Assembly: GCF_037911585.1 (NCBI RefSeq) | Contig: NZ_JBAJNS010000001.1 | Span: forward strand, 4,387,501-4,451,500 | DNA: 64,000 nt | DNA from: Streptomyces sp. GSL17-111 | GTDB lineage: Bacteria > Actinomycetota > Actinomycetes > Streptomycetales > Streptomycetaceae | Direction of reading: 5' to 3' | Shown here: in pieces, positions 9,144-17,134 of the stretch | Layout: each line of letters opens with the position of its first letter | Numbering within the stretch: position 1 is the stretch's first letter | Program-made: the position numbers and the translations under genes | Notes under the pieces: model-generated | Told to the model about the DNA's origin: nothing | Database searches by the model: none | Seen by the model: the letters and a program-made list of their open reading frames with translations, nothing else

Positions 9144-9701
9144 GTGCCCGAACTCGTCCTGCCCACCGAGCGGGTGCACGCCTCCTTCCTCGCCGCCATG
9201 GACGAACTGCGCGAGGAGGGCCGCGGGGGCGCGGACGACGCCTCCATGATCGGCCGGGACATCCGGCTGTACGCGGCGCGGTGGGGCGGCCCGGAGGGCT
9301 TCGCCCAGTACGTGGCGGGTGTCCGCGCGGACGCCCTGGACACGACGCCGCGCCCGCCCGGGCACGTCCCCTCCACGACCTGGTGGTGGGTCGACGGCGA
9401 CGTCTACCTCGGGCGGCTCGCCCTGCGGCACGCGCTCAACCAGCGGCTGCTGGAGTGGGGCGGGCACATCGGCTACGACGTCCGTCCCTCGGCCCGGCGC
9501 CGGGGGCACGCCACCGCGATGCTGCGGGCGGCCCTGCCGTACGCGGCGGAGCTGGGCATCGACCCGGTCCTCGTCACCTGCGACCACGACAACGTCGCCT
9601 CCCGCAGGGTCATCGAGCGCTGCGGCGGTGTCTTCGAGGACCGCCGGGCGGAGAAGCTCCGCTACTGGGTGCCGACGACGTCGCGGCGCCCGTCGGACTA
9701 G
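9144..9701 (+). CDS. GNAT-family N-acetyltransferase-like protein
   Basis: Probable acetyl-CoA-dependent acetyltransferase of unknown substrate. The 185-residue product has a central glycine/arginine acetyl-CoA loop (GYDVRPSARRRGHATAML, about residues 113-130), followed by the typical later segment in which a neighbouring residue group NVASRRVIERCGG matches GNAT motif B. Start GTG 9144 lies 5 nt after the radical SAM stop, so it is probably translated with it. It sits between the two halves of the radical SAM/DUF2344 pair, which may be chance or may mean modification of a shared target. No partner specificity can be read from the sequence. Confidence 0.85.
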   Translation: MPELVLPTERVHASFLAAMDELREEGRGGADDASMIGRDIRLYAARWGGPEGFAQYVAGVRADALDTTPRPPGHVPSTTWWWVDGDVYLGRLALRHALNQRLLEWGGHIGYDVRPSARRRGHATAMLRAALPYAAELGIDPVLVTCDHDNVASRRVIERCGGVFEDRRAEKLRYWVPTTSRRPSD

Positions 9702-9762
9702 GCTTGCACCCGATCGACCCAGCGCCCCCTCCGGGCGGCGCGTTCAGCAAGGAGAAGGACCC

Positions 9763-10563
9763 CTGGGGAAGCGACAGCCCGAAGGCCCGCCGCCCGCACC
9801 GGCCGTACAGCGCGTCCGACTGCGCTACACGAAGCGTGGCCGCCTGAGGTTCACCAGCCACCGAGACTTCCAGCGCGCCTTCGAGCGCGCGCTGCGGCGC
9901 GCCGAGGTGCCCATGGCCTACTCGGCCGGTTTCACGCCGCACCCCAAGGTCTCCTACGCCAACGCCGCCCCCACCGGGACGGCGAGCGAGGCGGAGTACC
10001 TGGAGATCGCGCTGGCCGACCGGCGCGAGCCGGAGGCGCTGCGCACGCTGCTCGACGCGTCCCTGCCGCCCGGGCTCGACGTGCTCGACGCGGTGGAGGC
10101 CCACACCTCCGGTTTCGCCGACCGCCTGACGGCCTCCCGGTGGGAGCTGCGGCTGGAGAAGGTCGAGCCCGCCGAGGCCGAGTCGGCCGTCCGGGCGTTC
10201 CTCGACGCGCCGAGCGTCGAGGTGCAGCGGGAGACGAAAAAGGGGTTGCGCACCTTCGACGCCCGTGCGGCGGTGGCCTCCCTGGAGGTCGTCCGGACGC
10301 CCGGGGGAGAGGCGCCCGATAGGCCGGACACCGCTCCCTGTGCGATACTGCGCCTGGTGGTACGGCACCTGACACCTGCCGTGCGACCCGACGACGTCCT
10401 GTCCGGTCTCCGCGCAGCGGCCGGCCTGGCGCCGCCGGTCCCCGCAGCGGTGACCAGGCTGGCGCAGGGGCCGCTCGACGAGGAGAGTGGCACGGTGGCT
10501 GATCCGTTGGCGCCCGACCGCGACGCTGCAAGCGTCGCGACGGCGCCCGGGCCCACCGCGTAG
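9763..10563 (+). CDS. TIGR03936/DUF2344 radical-SAM-associated protein, CTG start
   Basis: Partner of the TIGR03960 radical SAM enzyme in many bacteria, sometimes fused to its C-terminus; its role is unknown. The 266-residue product shows the family opening RLRYTKRGRLRFTSHRDFQR and then a pattern typical of DUF2344. No ATG, GTG or TTG lies in frame before that conserved block. The only start with a good ribosome site is CTG 9763, with AGGAG at 9750-9754 eight bases upstream. The first in-frame ATG (9913) would delete conserved residues. A CTG start is rare and should be checked. The last 40 residues are a variable low-complexity tail. Confidence 0.85.
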   Translation: MGKRQPEGPPPAPAVQRVRLRYTKRGRLRFTSHRDFQRAFERALRRAEVPMAYSAGFTPHPKVSYANAAPTGTASEAEYLEIALADRREPEALRTLLDASLPPGLDVLDAVEAHTSGFADRLTASRWELRLEKVEPAEAESAVRAFLDAPSVEVQRETKKGLRTFDARAAVASLEVVRTPGGEAPDRPDTAPCAILRLVVRHLTPAVRPDDVLSGLRAAAGLAPPVPAAVTRLAQGPLDEESGTVADPLAPDRDAASVATAPGPTA

Positions 10564-10802
10564 GGCGCCGTCGCGACGCCGCCGACGTGCCAGGCACCAG
10601 GGAGCCACCCGGGTACCGCCGGAAGGCCGGCGCACACACCGACAGACTTTCGCCGTAGCCGGGCCGGATGGCCAGGAACCGGCGAGTGAGACAACAGCTC
10701 CCGTGCGGCGCCCGCGCCCCGGACCGCGACACCGTCCCGATGCCGCGTATCCGCGGCGAGCGCAGGCGTGGCATCCGGGAGCGTGACGGGAGACACCCGC
10801 GC

Positions 10803-13800
10803 ATGCTCGAACCGACAGAATCCGCTCCGGCGGAGCGCCCGGAGAACACCACACCGAGCGACAACCTCCCCTCGCGTAGACGGCGCAGGGCCGCCTCGCG
10901 GCCTGCGGGTCCGCCCGCCCCGGCCCCCGAGGTACAGGAAGGTGCCGCCGAGGAGGCCGCCGGGCCGGTGGAGGCCACCGCGCCGGCCGCCGAGGAGCCC
11001 GTGGCGCAGTCCACGGCCCCCGATGCGGCCGCCGAGGCCAAGCCTCCGCGCACCCGGCGCCGGGCCACGCGCAAGAGCACCGCCCCGGCCGCCGCCGAGT
11101 CCTCGGACGCCCCGGCGTCCGACGCCCCGGCCGAGGCCGGGAAGGAGTCGGCCGCCGAGGCCGCACCGCCCACGCCGGCCCCGGAGCCGGAGACCTCCGG
11201 CAAGCGGAAGAAGCGGGCGCCCGCCGCGAAGAGCGAGCCCGCCGAGAAGAGCGGGACCGGGCAGGCGTCCGACGAGAAGCGGGAGAAGCCCGCGCGACGG
11301 GCGCGCAAGGCCGCCGCAGCCCCGGCGGAGGAGCGTGACGACGCCCCGGCGTCGGCCGCCGAGCCCGTGGGCCGTGGCCGCCGCACCAAGCCCGCCCTTC
11401 CGCCCACCGCCGTCTTCCAGCCGCCGGTGTTCACCGAGCCCACCTTCCAGACGCCGCAGAGCGTCGCGGCCTCCGCTGCTGCGGCGCAGGCCGAGGATGA
11501 GGACGCGGACGAGACCGAGGACGAGGCGCCCGTGGCCGACGAGCGCCCGGCGCGCCGGCGTCGTCGCCGGGCCGCCGACGCCGGCGGGCGTGCGGAGCGT
11601 CCCGAGGCCGCGAAGGCCGCGAGGGCCGCGGACGCCTCACGCTCCGAGGACTCCGACGACACCGAGGACACCTCCGACGGGAGCGGGGACGAGCCCCGCG
11701 AGGACTCCGACGAGGCGGGTGAGCGCCCGGCGCGGCGCCGCCGCCGGGGCGGCCGCCGCCGTCGCCGGGGTGAAGCCGGTGACGGTGACGGCGACGGCGA
11801 CACGCCCGACCAGTCCTCCGACGACGAGGGCTCCGGATCCGCGCGGGGCACCGGTGCCGACGCCACGGGCGAGGGCCGGGACGACAGCGCGGAGGAGTCC
11901 GACGAGGGTTCCGACGAGGGGGACGAGGGCGGCACGTCCGCTTCCACCAGTAGTTCCCGTCGGCGTCGCCGCCGCCGTCGGCGCGGCGGGGACGACGCTC
12001 CGGCCGCCGCCGAGTCGTCCGGGGACGACCCGGAACGCACCGTCGTCAAGGTCCGTGAGCCGCGCAAGAAGAAGGCGGACGACGGAGACGGCGTCCAGGC
12101 GATCAAGGGTTCGACCCGGCTGGAGGCCAAGAAGCAGCGCCGCCGGGAGGGCCGCGAGCAGGGCCGCCGCCGGGTGCCGATCATCACCGAGGCCGAGTTC
12201 CTGGCCCGCCGCGAGGCCGTCAAGCGGGAGATGATCGTCCGGCAGAGCGGCGAGCGCACGCAGATCGCGGTGCTGGAGGACGACGTCCTCGTCGAGCACT
12301 TCGTGAACAAGGAGCAGGCCACCTCCTACGTCGGCAACGTCTACCTGGGCAAGGTCCAGAACGTGCTGCCGTCGATGGAGGCCGCGTTCGTCGACATCGG
12401 CAAGGGCCGCAACGCCGTGCTCTACGCCGGTGAGGTCAACTTCGAGGCGCTGGGCGTCTCCGGCGGTCCGCGCCGGATCGAGACGGCGCTGAAGTCGGGC
12501 CAGTCGGTCCTGGTCCAGGTCACCAAGGACCCGATGGGTCACAAGGGCGCCCGGCTGACCAGCCAGGTCTCCCTGCCCGGCCGGTACCTGGTCTACGTGC
12601 CCGAGGGCTCGATGACCGGCATCAGCCGCAAGCTGCCCGACACCGAGCGCTCCCGGCTGAAGCAGATCCTGAAGAAGGTCGTCCCGGACAACGCCGGCGT
12701 CATCGTGCGCACCGCCGCCGAAGGGGCCAGCGAGGACGAGCTCGCCCGTGACGTCAAGCGGCTCCAGGCCCAGTGGGAGGACATCCAGAAGCGGGCCCAG
12801 AAGGGCAACGCGCCCACCCTGCTCTACGGCGAGCCGGACATGACCGTGCGTGTGGTGCGGGACATCTTCAACGAGGACTTCACCAAGGTCGTCGTCAGCG
12901 GTGACGAGGCCTGGGAGACGATCCACAGCTACGTCACCCACGTGGCGCCCGACCTCTCCGAGCGCTTGCAGCGATGGACCTCCGAGGTCGACGTCTTCGC
13001 GACGTACCGCATCGACGAGCAGCTGATGAAGGCGCTGGACCGCAAGGTCTGGCTGCCCAGCGGCGGCTCCCTGGTGATCGACCGCACCGAGGCGATGATC
13101 GTCGTCGACGTGAACACCGGGAAGTTCACCGGTCAGGGCGGCAACCTGGAGGAGACGGTCACCAGGAACAACCTGGAGGCGGCCGAGGAGATCGTGCGCC
13201 AGCTGCGGCTGCGCGACCTGGGCGGCATCATCGTGATCGACTTCATCGACATGGTGCTGGAGTCCAACCGGGACCTCGTCCTGCGGCGGCTCCTGGAGTG
13301 CCTGGGGCGGGACCGCACCAAGCACCAGGTCGCCGAGGTCACCTCGCTCGGTCTGGTGCAGATGACCCGCAAGCGGGTCGGACAGGGCCTGCTGGAGTCC
13401 TTCTCCGAGCCGTGTGTGCACTGCAACGGGCGCGGTCTCCTCGTGCACATGGAGCAGGCACACGCCGCCGGTGGCGGCGGCAAGCGCAAGAAGAAGGGCA
13501 AGGGCGGCGGCCAGCCGGAGGCGTCGCAGGCCGAGCCCGTCGAGTCGGTCGCGCCGGTGGAGCCCGAGCCCGTGGACCGGGAACGTCCCGAGGACCTGGA
13601 GCCCGTCGCGGAGCAGGCACCGAAGGCGCTGCCCGAGCCGGCCTTCGAACCCGACGAGGACCTGTACAGCAGCATTGCCGAGGCGGAGGAGGCCGCGTCC
13701 CGGCACCGGGGCAGGGGCCGTCGCCGGGTGAGCCGGAAGTCCGGGGCGCCCGCCGCCCCCGCCGGTGCGGACGTCGCCGCCGAGTCCGCCCCCGAGGCGG

Positions 13801-14696
13801 TCGCGGAGCCCGCTCCCGCAGCGGAGCCGGAGCCCGAGCCCGCCGCCGCGCCGGAGCGGGACACGGGTCGCACGCGTCGGCGCGGCAGCCGCAAGGTGTC
13901 CGTGCCGGCGGGCGCGCCGAAGGCCGATGAGGAGTCGGCCGAGGCGGCGGTGACCGTCGTCGCGGCGGCCCCCGAGCCCGCCCCCGAGCCCGAGCCGGCG
14001 CCGGTCGAGCCCGAGCCGCAGCCGGCCCCCGTCGCGGCGCAGGCCCCGGCCGAGCCCGCTCCCCGGGGACGTCGTCGGGCGAGCCGTAAGGTCTCCGTGC
14101 CGGCCGGTGCGCCGAAGGCGGCCGAGGAGTCGGCGGAGGCCGCGGTGACCGTGATCCCGGCCGCCGGAGCGACGGCCGCACCCGTCGACGAGCCGGTGGC
14201 TCAGCCGACTGCGGAGCCGCAGCCCGAACCGGCCGCCGACCAGGCCGTCGCCGAGAGCGAGCCCGCCCCGGCCCGTCCGCGTCGCCGCGCCACCCGCCGG
14301 GTGACCGCACCGACCGGAGCGCCGCAGGGCGAGGCGGCCGAGGCGATCGTCCTTCCGGCGGCCGCCGGAGCCGAGGCGGAGCCTGCGGGCGGGGCCGAGC
14401 CTGTCGGCGAGGCCGAGGAGAAGCCGGCGAGGACGGCCGCGAAGAGGACGGCCGCGAAGAGGACGGCCGCGAAGAAGGCGCCCGCGAAGAAGGCCGCCGA
14501 GAAGAAGGCGGTGGCCAAGAAGGCCACGGCGAAGAAGGTCGCCGAGAAGAAGGCGCCGGCCAAGAAGGCGGCGGCGAAGAAGACGACCGCCAAGCGCGCC
14601 GCCGCGAAGAAGTCGACGGCGAAGACGGCGGCGACCCGGGCGGCCGCGGCCGAGCAGCCTGCGGCTCCGTCCGTGTCGGCCCCCACTGAGGAGTGA
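10803..14696 (+). CDS. rne: ribonuclease E/G family endoribonuclease with long disordered arms
   Basis: Endoribonuclease that processes rRNA and starts mRNA decay; in Streptomyces the homologue (RNase ES, rns) also binds polynucleotide phosphorylase. The 1297-residue product has a disordered N-terminal arm of about 450 residues rich in Ala, Glu, Pro and Arg clusters. The catalytic core (about 455-880) includes an S1-like RNA-binding segment, the metal-binding aspartates in VVDVNTG (about 768) and IVIDFIDM (about 810), and the zinc-link motif CVHCNGRG (about 870). The C-terminal arm (about 890-1297) carries arginine-rich repeats and a lysine-rich AAKK tail. ATG 10803 matches the MLEPTE start of homologues. 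It ends in a strong hairpin. Confidence 0.95.
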   Translation: MLEPTESAPAERPENTTPSDNLPSRRRRRAASRPAGPPAPAPEVQEGAAEEAAGPVEATAPAAEEPVAQSTAPDAAAEAKPPRTRRRATRKSTAPAAAESSDAPASDAPAEAGKESAAEAAPPTPAPEPETSGKRKKRAPAAKSEPAEKSGTGQASDEKREKPARRARKAAAAPAEERDDAPASAAEPVGRGRRTKPALPPTAVFQPPVFTEPTFQTPQSVAASAAAAQAEDEDADETEDEAPVADERPARRRRRRAADAGGRAERPEAAKAARAADASRSEDSDDTEDTSDGSGDEPREDSDEAGERPARRRRRGGRRRRRGEAGDGDGDGDTPDQSSDDEGSGSARGTGADATGEGRDDSAEESDEGSDEGDEGGTSASTSSSRRRRRRRRRGGDDAPAAAESSGDDPERTVVKVREPRKKKADDGDGVQAIKGSTRLEAKKQRRREGREQGRRRVPIITEAEFLARREAVKREMIVRQSGERTQIAVLEDDVLVEHFVNKEQATSYVGNVYLGKVQNVLPSMEAAFVDIGKGRNAVLYAGEVNFEALGVSGGPRRIETALKSGQSVLVQVTKDPMGHKGARLTSQVSLPGRYLVYVPEGSMTGISRKLPDTERSRLKQILKKVVPDNAGVIVRTAAEGASEDELARDVKRLQAQWEDIQKRAQKGNAPTLLYGEPDMTVRVVRDIFNEDFTKVVVSGDEAWETIHSYVTHVAPDLSERLQRWTSEVDVFATYRIDEQLMKALDRKVWLPSGGSLVIDRTEAMIVVDVNTGKFTGQGGNLEETVTRNNLEAAEEIVRQLRLRDLGGIIVIDFIDMVLESNRDLVLRRLLECLGRDRTKHQVAEVTSLGLVQMTRKRVGQGLLESFSEPCVHCNGRGLLVHMEQAHAAGGGGKRKKKGKGGGQPEASQAEPVESVAPVEPEPVDRERPEDLEPVAEQAPKALPEPAFEPDEDLYSSIAEAEEAASRHRGRGRRRVSRKSGAPAAPAGADVAAESAPEAVAEPAPAAEPEPEPAAAPERDTGRTRRRGSRKVSVPAGAPKADEESAEAAVTVVAAAPEPAPEPEPAPVEPEPQPAPVAAQAPAEPAPRGRRRASRKVSVPAGAPKAAEESAEAAVTVIPAAGATAAPVDEPVAQPTAEPQPEPAADQAVAESEPAPARPRRRATRRVTAPTGAPQGEAAEAIVLPAAAGAEAEPAGGAEPVGEAEEKPARTAAKRTAAKRTAAKKAPAKKAAEKKAVAKKATAKKVAEKKAPAKKAAAKKTTAKRAAAKKSTAKTAATRAAAAEQPAAPSVSAPTEE
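13719..14346 (+). repeat. degenerate protein-coding repeats in the RNase E C-terminal arm
   Basis: Four spaced copies of an Arg-rich unit near 13719, 13875, 14070 and 14280. The two best copies share RKVSVPAGAPKA and EESAEAAVTV at almost full identity. The spacers are Pro/Glu-rich. The pattern looks like internal duplication and could form multiple short RNA- or protein-binding sites. Confidence 0.75.
14424..14650 (+). repeat. lysine/alanine-rich (AAKK) tandem repeats
   Basis: Near-tandem codons give repeated KKA, AKK and KRTAAK units, like the histone-H1-like tails of actinobacterial proteins. At the DNA level the 12-15 bp unit containing GAGGACGGCCGCGAA occurs about three times from 14440. 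Confidence 0.8.
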
Positions 14697-14738
14697 CGGC
14701 GGCGGGCCGGGCGGGTTTCCCGTCCGGCCCGCCGCCGT
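14696..14738 (+). terminator. strong hairpin ending the RNase E transcript
   Basis: A stem of about 20 bp with one G-U pair and a TTT loop starts at the last base of the rne stop codon. The arms are ACGGCGGCGGGCCGG... and its complement. There is no U tract, but the stem is very stable. Confidence 0.85.
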
Positions 14739-14752
14739 GGTCCGGGGCCGGT

Positions 14753-14781
14753 TTGACCGGCCTGGTCAGGGGCCGTAATCT
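14753..14781 (+). promoter_or_regulatory. housekeeping promoter for rplU-rpmA
   Basis: TTGACC (14753-14758), 17 bp, TAATCT (14776-14781): a near-consensus sigma-HrdB promoter just after the rne terminator. It predicts a leader of about 170 nt before rplU, which could fold (for example GCGTGT/ACACGC at about 14790) and carry r-protein control. Confidence 0.8.
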
Positions 14782-14958
14782 TGACCGCTGGCGTGTCACA
14801 CGCGCCAGTGCTCCTGAGCACCTCCCTCCCACCCGGCCGGACAGGCCGAGGGGAGAGGCCGTCGCTGACTCCCGGGTTGTCGTGGACGTCCTCGCGGACG
14901 CCTGCGGACGGCGGCTGGCATCAGGGGTTTCCGAACGACGAACGAGAGAGAGTTCCGC

Positions 14959-15279
14959 GTGTACGCGATCGTGCGCACCGGCGGCCGTCAGCAGAAGGTT
15001 GCTGTCGGCGACGTCATCGAGGTTGACCGTATGTCCAGCAGCAAGGTCGGCGACACCGTCGAGCTCTCGACCGTGCTCGTGGTCGACGGGGACGCCGTCA
15101 CCAGCGACCCGTGGGTGCTGGCCGGCGTGAAGGTCCAGGCCGAGGTCGTGGACCACCACAAGGGCGTCAAGATCGACATCCAGAAGTACAAGAACAAGAC
15201 CGGTTACAAGAAGCGCATCGGTCACCGTCAGCTGCACACCGCGCTGAAGATCACCGGCATCCCCGCCCCGGCGAAGTAA
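14959..15279 (+). CDS. rplU: 50S ribosomal protein L21
   Basis: Structural protein of the large ribosomal subunit that binds 23S rRNA. The 106-residue length is normal, and the sequence shows the L21 start MYAIVRTGGRQQKV and the end GYKKRIGHRQLHT followed by ITGI. The start is GTG 14959, preceded by a purine-rich AACGAGAGAGAG sequence. A strong promoter lies about 170 nt upstream, so a structured leader is likely. rpmA follows after 14 nt, and obg is next, the universal rplU-rpmA-obg order. Confidence 0.98.
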   Translation: MYAIVRTGGRQQKVAVGDVIEVDRMSSSKVGDTVELSTVLVVDGDAVTSDPWVLAGVKVQAEVVDHHKGVKIDIQKYKNKTGYKKRIGHRQLHTALKITGIPAPAK

Positions 15280-15293
15280 GGGACTGAGTACAG

Positions 15294-15551
15294 ATGGCAC
15301 ACAAGAAGGGCGCATCGTCCACCCGGAACGGTCGTGACTCCAACGCGAAGCGCCTCGGCGTGAAGCGTTTCGGCGGTCAGGTCGTGAGCGCGGGCGAGAT
15401 CCTCATCCGTCAGCGCGGCACCCACTTCCACCCGGGCGCGGGCGTCGGCCGCGGCGGCGACGACACGCTGTTCGCGCTGGCCGCCGGCTCCGTGCAGTTC
15501 GGCACGGCCCGTGGCCGCAAGGTCGTCAACATCGTGCCGGTCGCCGAGTAA
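15294..15551 (+). CDS. rpmA: 50S ribosomal protein L27
   Basis: Large-subunit protein near the peptidyl-transferase centre, where its N-terminus contacts the tRNA acceptor end. The 85-residue product begins MAHKKGASSTRNGRDS and contains the conserved RLGVKRFGGQVV and RQRGTHFHPG stretches. There is no Firmicutes-type cleavable N-terminal extension. ATG 15294 follows rplU by 14 nt in the same transcript. A large compound hairpin lies 35 nt after the stop. Confidence 0.98.
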   Translation: MAHKKGASSTRNGRDSNAKRLGVKRFGGQVVSAGEILIRQRGTHFHPGAGVGRGGDDTLFALAAGSVQFGTARGRKVVNIVPVAE

Positions 15552-15586
15552 CGGCACCGCACACACGTACGACCCAGCATTCACGT

Positions 15587-15640
15587 CGAGGGCGGACCGC
15601 CTCACCCGCGCGCACGCGCGGGGAAGCGGCTCCGCCCTCG
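15587..15640 (+). terminator. compound hairpin between rpmA and obg
   Basis: The outer 10-bp arms CGAGGGCGGA (15587-15596) and TCCGCCCTCG (15631-15640) enclose a second stem, CCCGCGCG/CGCGCGGG at 15605-15622, plus a CCGC/GCGG pair. It is a likely terminator or attenuator limiting read-through into obg. Confidence 0.75.
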
Positions 15641-15688
15641 GCGTGTTGACAAGCCCAAGAGCACCGACCAAGCCGGGAGGCATCCGTC

Positions 15689-17131
15689 ATGACCACCTTC
15701 GTGGACCGCGTCGAGCTGCACGTCGCCGCGGGTAACGGGGGCCACGGCTGTGCCTCCGTGCACCGGGAGAAGTTCAAACCGCTCGGTGGCCCGGACGGCG
15801 GGAACGGCGGCCGGGGCGGGGACGTCGTCCTCGTCGTGGACCAGAGCGTGACCACCCTCCTGGAGTACCACCACAGCCCGCACCGCAAGGCCACCAACGG
15901 CAAGCCGGGCGCCGGCGGCCACCGCATGGGCGCGAACGGCGAGGACCTGGTGCTGCCCGTGCCGGACGGCACCGTGGTGCTGGACAAGCGGGGCAACGTG
16001 CTGGCCGACCTCGTCGGCGAGGGCACGAGCTTCGTCGCCGGTGAGGGCGGCCGGGGCGGGCTGGGCAACGCGGCCCTGGCGTCCGCTCGGCGCAAGGCGC
16101 CGGGCTTCGCGCTGCTGGGCGTGCCCGGTGAGGCGCGCGACATCGTGCTGGAGTTGAAGACGGTCGCCGACGTGGCGCTCGTCGGTTACCCGTCGGCGGG
16201 CAAGTCCTCGCTGATCGCCGTGCTCTCGGCCGCCAAGCCGAAGATCGCCGACTACCCGTTCACCACGCTCGTGCCGAACCTCGGTGTGGTCACGGCCGGG
16301 TCCAGCGTCTACACGGTGGCCGACGTGCCGGGGCTGATCCCGGGGGCGAGCGAGGGCAAGGGCCTGGGGCTGGAGTTCCTGCGGCACGTCGAGCGCTGCG
16401 CCGTCCTCGTGCACGTCCTGGACACCGCGACGCTGGAGTCCGACCGCGACCCGCTCTCCGACCTGGACGTCATCGAGGCGGAGCTGGCGCAGTACGGGCG
16501 GGGCCTGGACGACCGGCCCCGGCTGGTCGTGCTCAACAAGGTCGACATCCCCGACGGCCAGGAGCTCGCCGCGATGGTCCGCCCCGACCTGGAGGGGCGC
16601 GGCTACCGCGTCTTCGAGGTGTCGGCGCTCAGCCGTCAGGGGCTCAAGGAGCTGTCGTTCGCGCTGGCCGGCATCGTCGAGGAGGCCCGGGCCGCGCGTC
16701 CCCCGCAGGAGGCCACCCGGATCGTCATCCGCCCGCAGGCGGTCGACGACGCGGGCTTCACCGTCACCCGCGAGGCGGAGAGCCTCTTCCGGGTGCGCGG
16801 CGAGAAGCCCGAACGCTGGGTGCGGCAGACCGACTTCAACAACGACGAGGCCGTCGGCTATCTCGCCGACCGGCTGAACCGCCTCGGTGTCGAGGAGGAG
16901 CTGCTGAAGGCCGGTGCCCGCGAGGGGGACGGCGTCGCCATCGGGGCCGAGGACGACGCCGTCGTGTTCGACTGGGAGCCGACGGTCATGGCCGGTGCGG
17001 AGATGCTGGGTCGCCGGGGCGAGGACCACCGCATGGACGGCGTCCGGCCCGCCGCCCAGCGTCGCCGTGACCGCGACGCCGAGCGGGACGAGAGCCAGCA
17101 GGAGTACGACGCCTTCGACCCCTTCGACTGA
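15689..17131 (+). CDS. obg: GTPase Obg/CgtA
   Basis: Essential GTPase acting in 50S subunit assembly and, in Streptomyces, in the decision to form aerial mycelium. The 480-residue product has the glycine-rich Obg fold (1-about 160; GGPDGGNGGRGGDV), the G domain with G1 GYPSAGKSS (about 164), G3 DVPGLIPGA and G4 NKVDI, then the Obg C-terminal domain (about 350-430) and a charged tail. ATG 15689 is preceded by GGGAGGC. A TTGACA at 15646-15651 could be a -35, but no good -10 is at the right distance. It converges on the next gene with only 3 bp between stops. Confidence 0.97.
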   Translation: MTTFVDRVELHVAAGNGGHGCASVHREKFKPLGGPDGGNGGRGGDVVLVVDQSVTTLLEYHHSPHRKATNGKPGAGGHRMGANGEDLVLPVPDGTVVLDKRGNVLADLVGEGTSFVAGEGGRGGLGNAALASARRKAPGFALLGVPGEARDIVLELKTVADVALVGYPSAGKSSLIAVLSAAKPKIADYPFTTLVPNLGVVTAGSSVYTVADVPGLIPGASEGKGLGLEFLRHVERCAVLVHVLDTATLESDRDPLSDLDVIEAELAQYGRGLDDRPRLVVLNKVDIPDGQELAAMVRPDLEGRGYRVFEVSALSRQGLKELSFALAGIVEEARAARPPQEATRIVIRPQAVDDAGFTVTREAESLFRVRGEKPERWVRQTDFNNDEAVGYLADRLNRLGVEEELLKAGAREGDGVAIGAEDDAVVFDWEPTVMAGAEMLGRRGEDHRMDGVRPAAQRRRDRDAERDESQQEYDAFDPFD

Positions 17132-17134
17132 GGG

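Noticed and set aside
15646..15651. TTGACA as an obg promoter -35
   Set aside because: No acceptable -10 is found 16-19 bp downstream, so I did not list a promoter.
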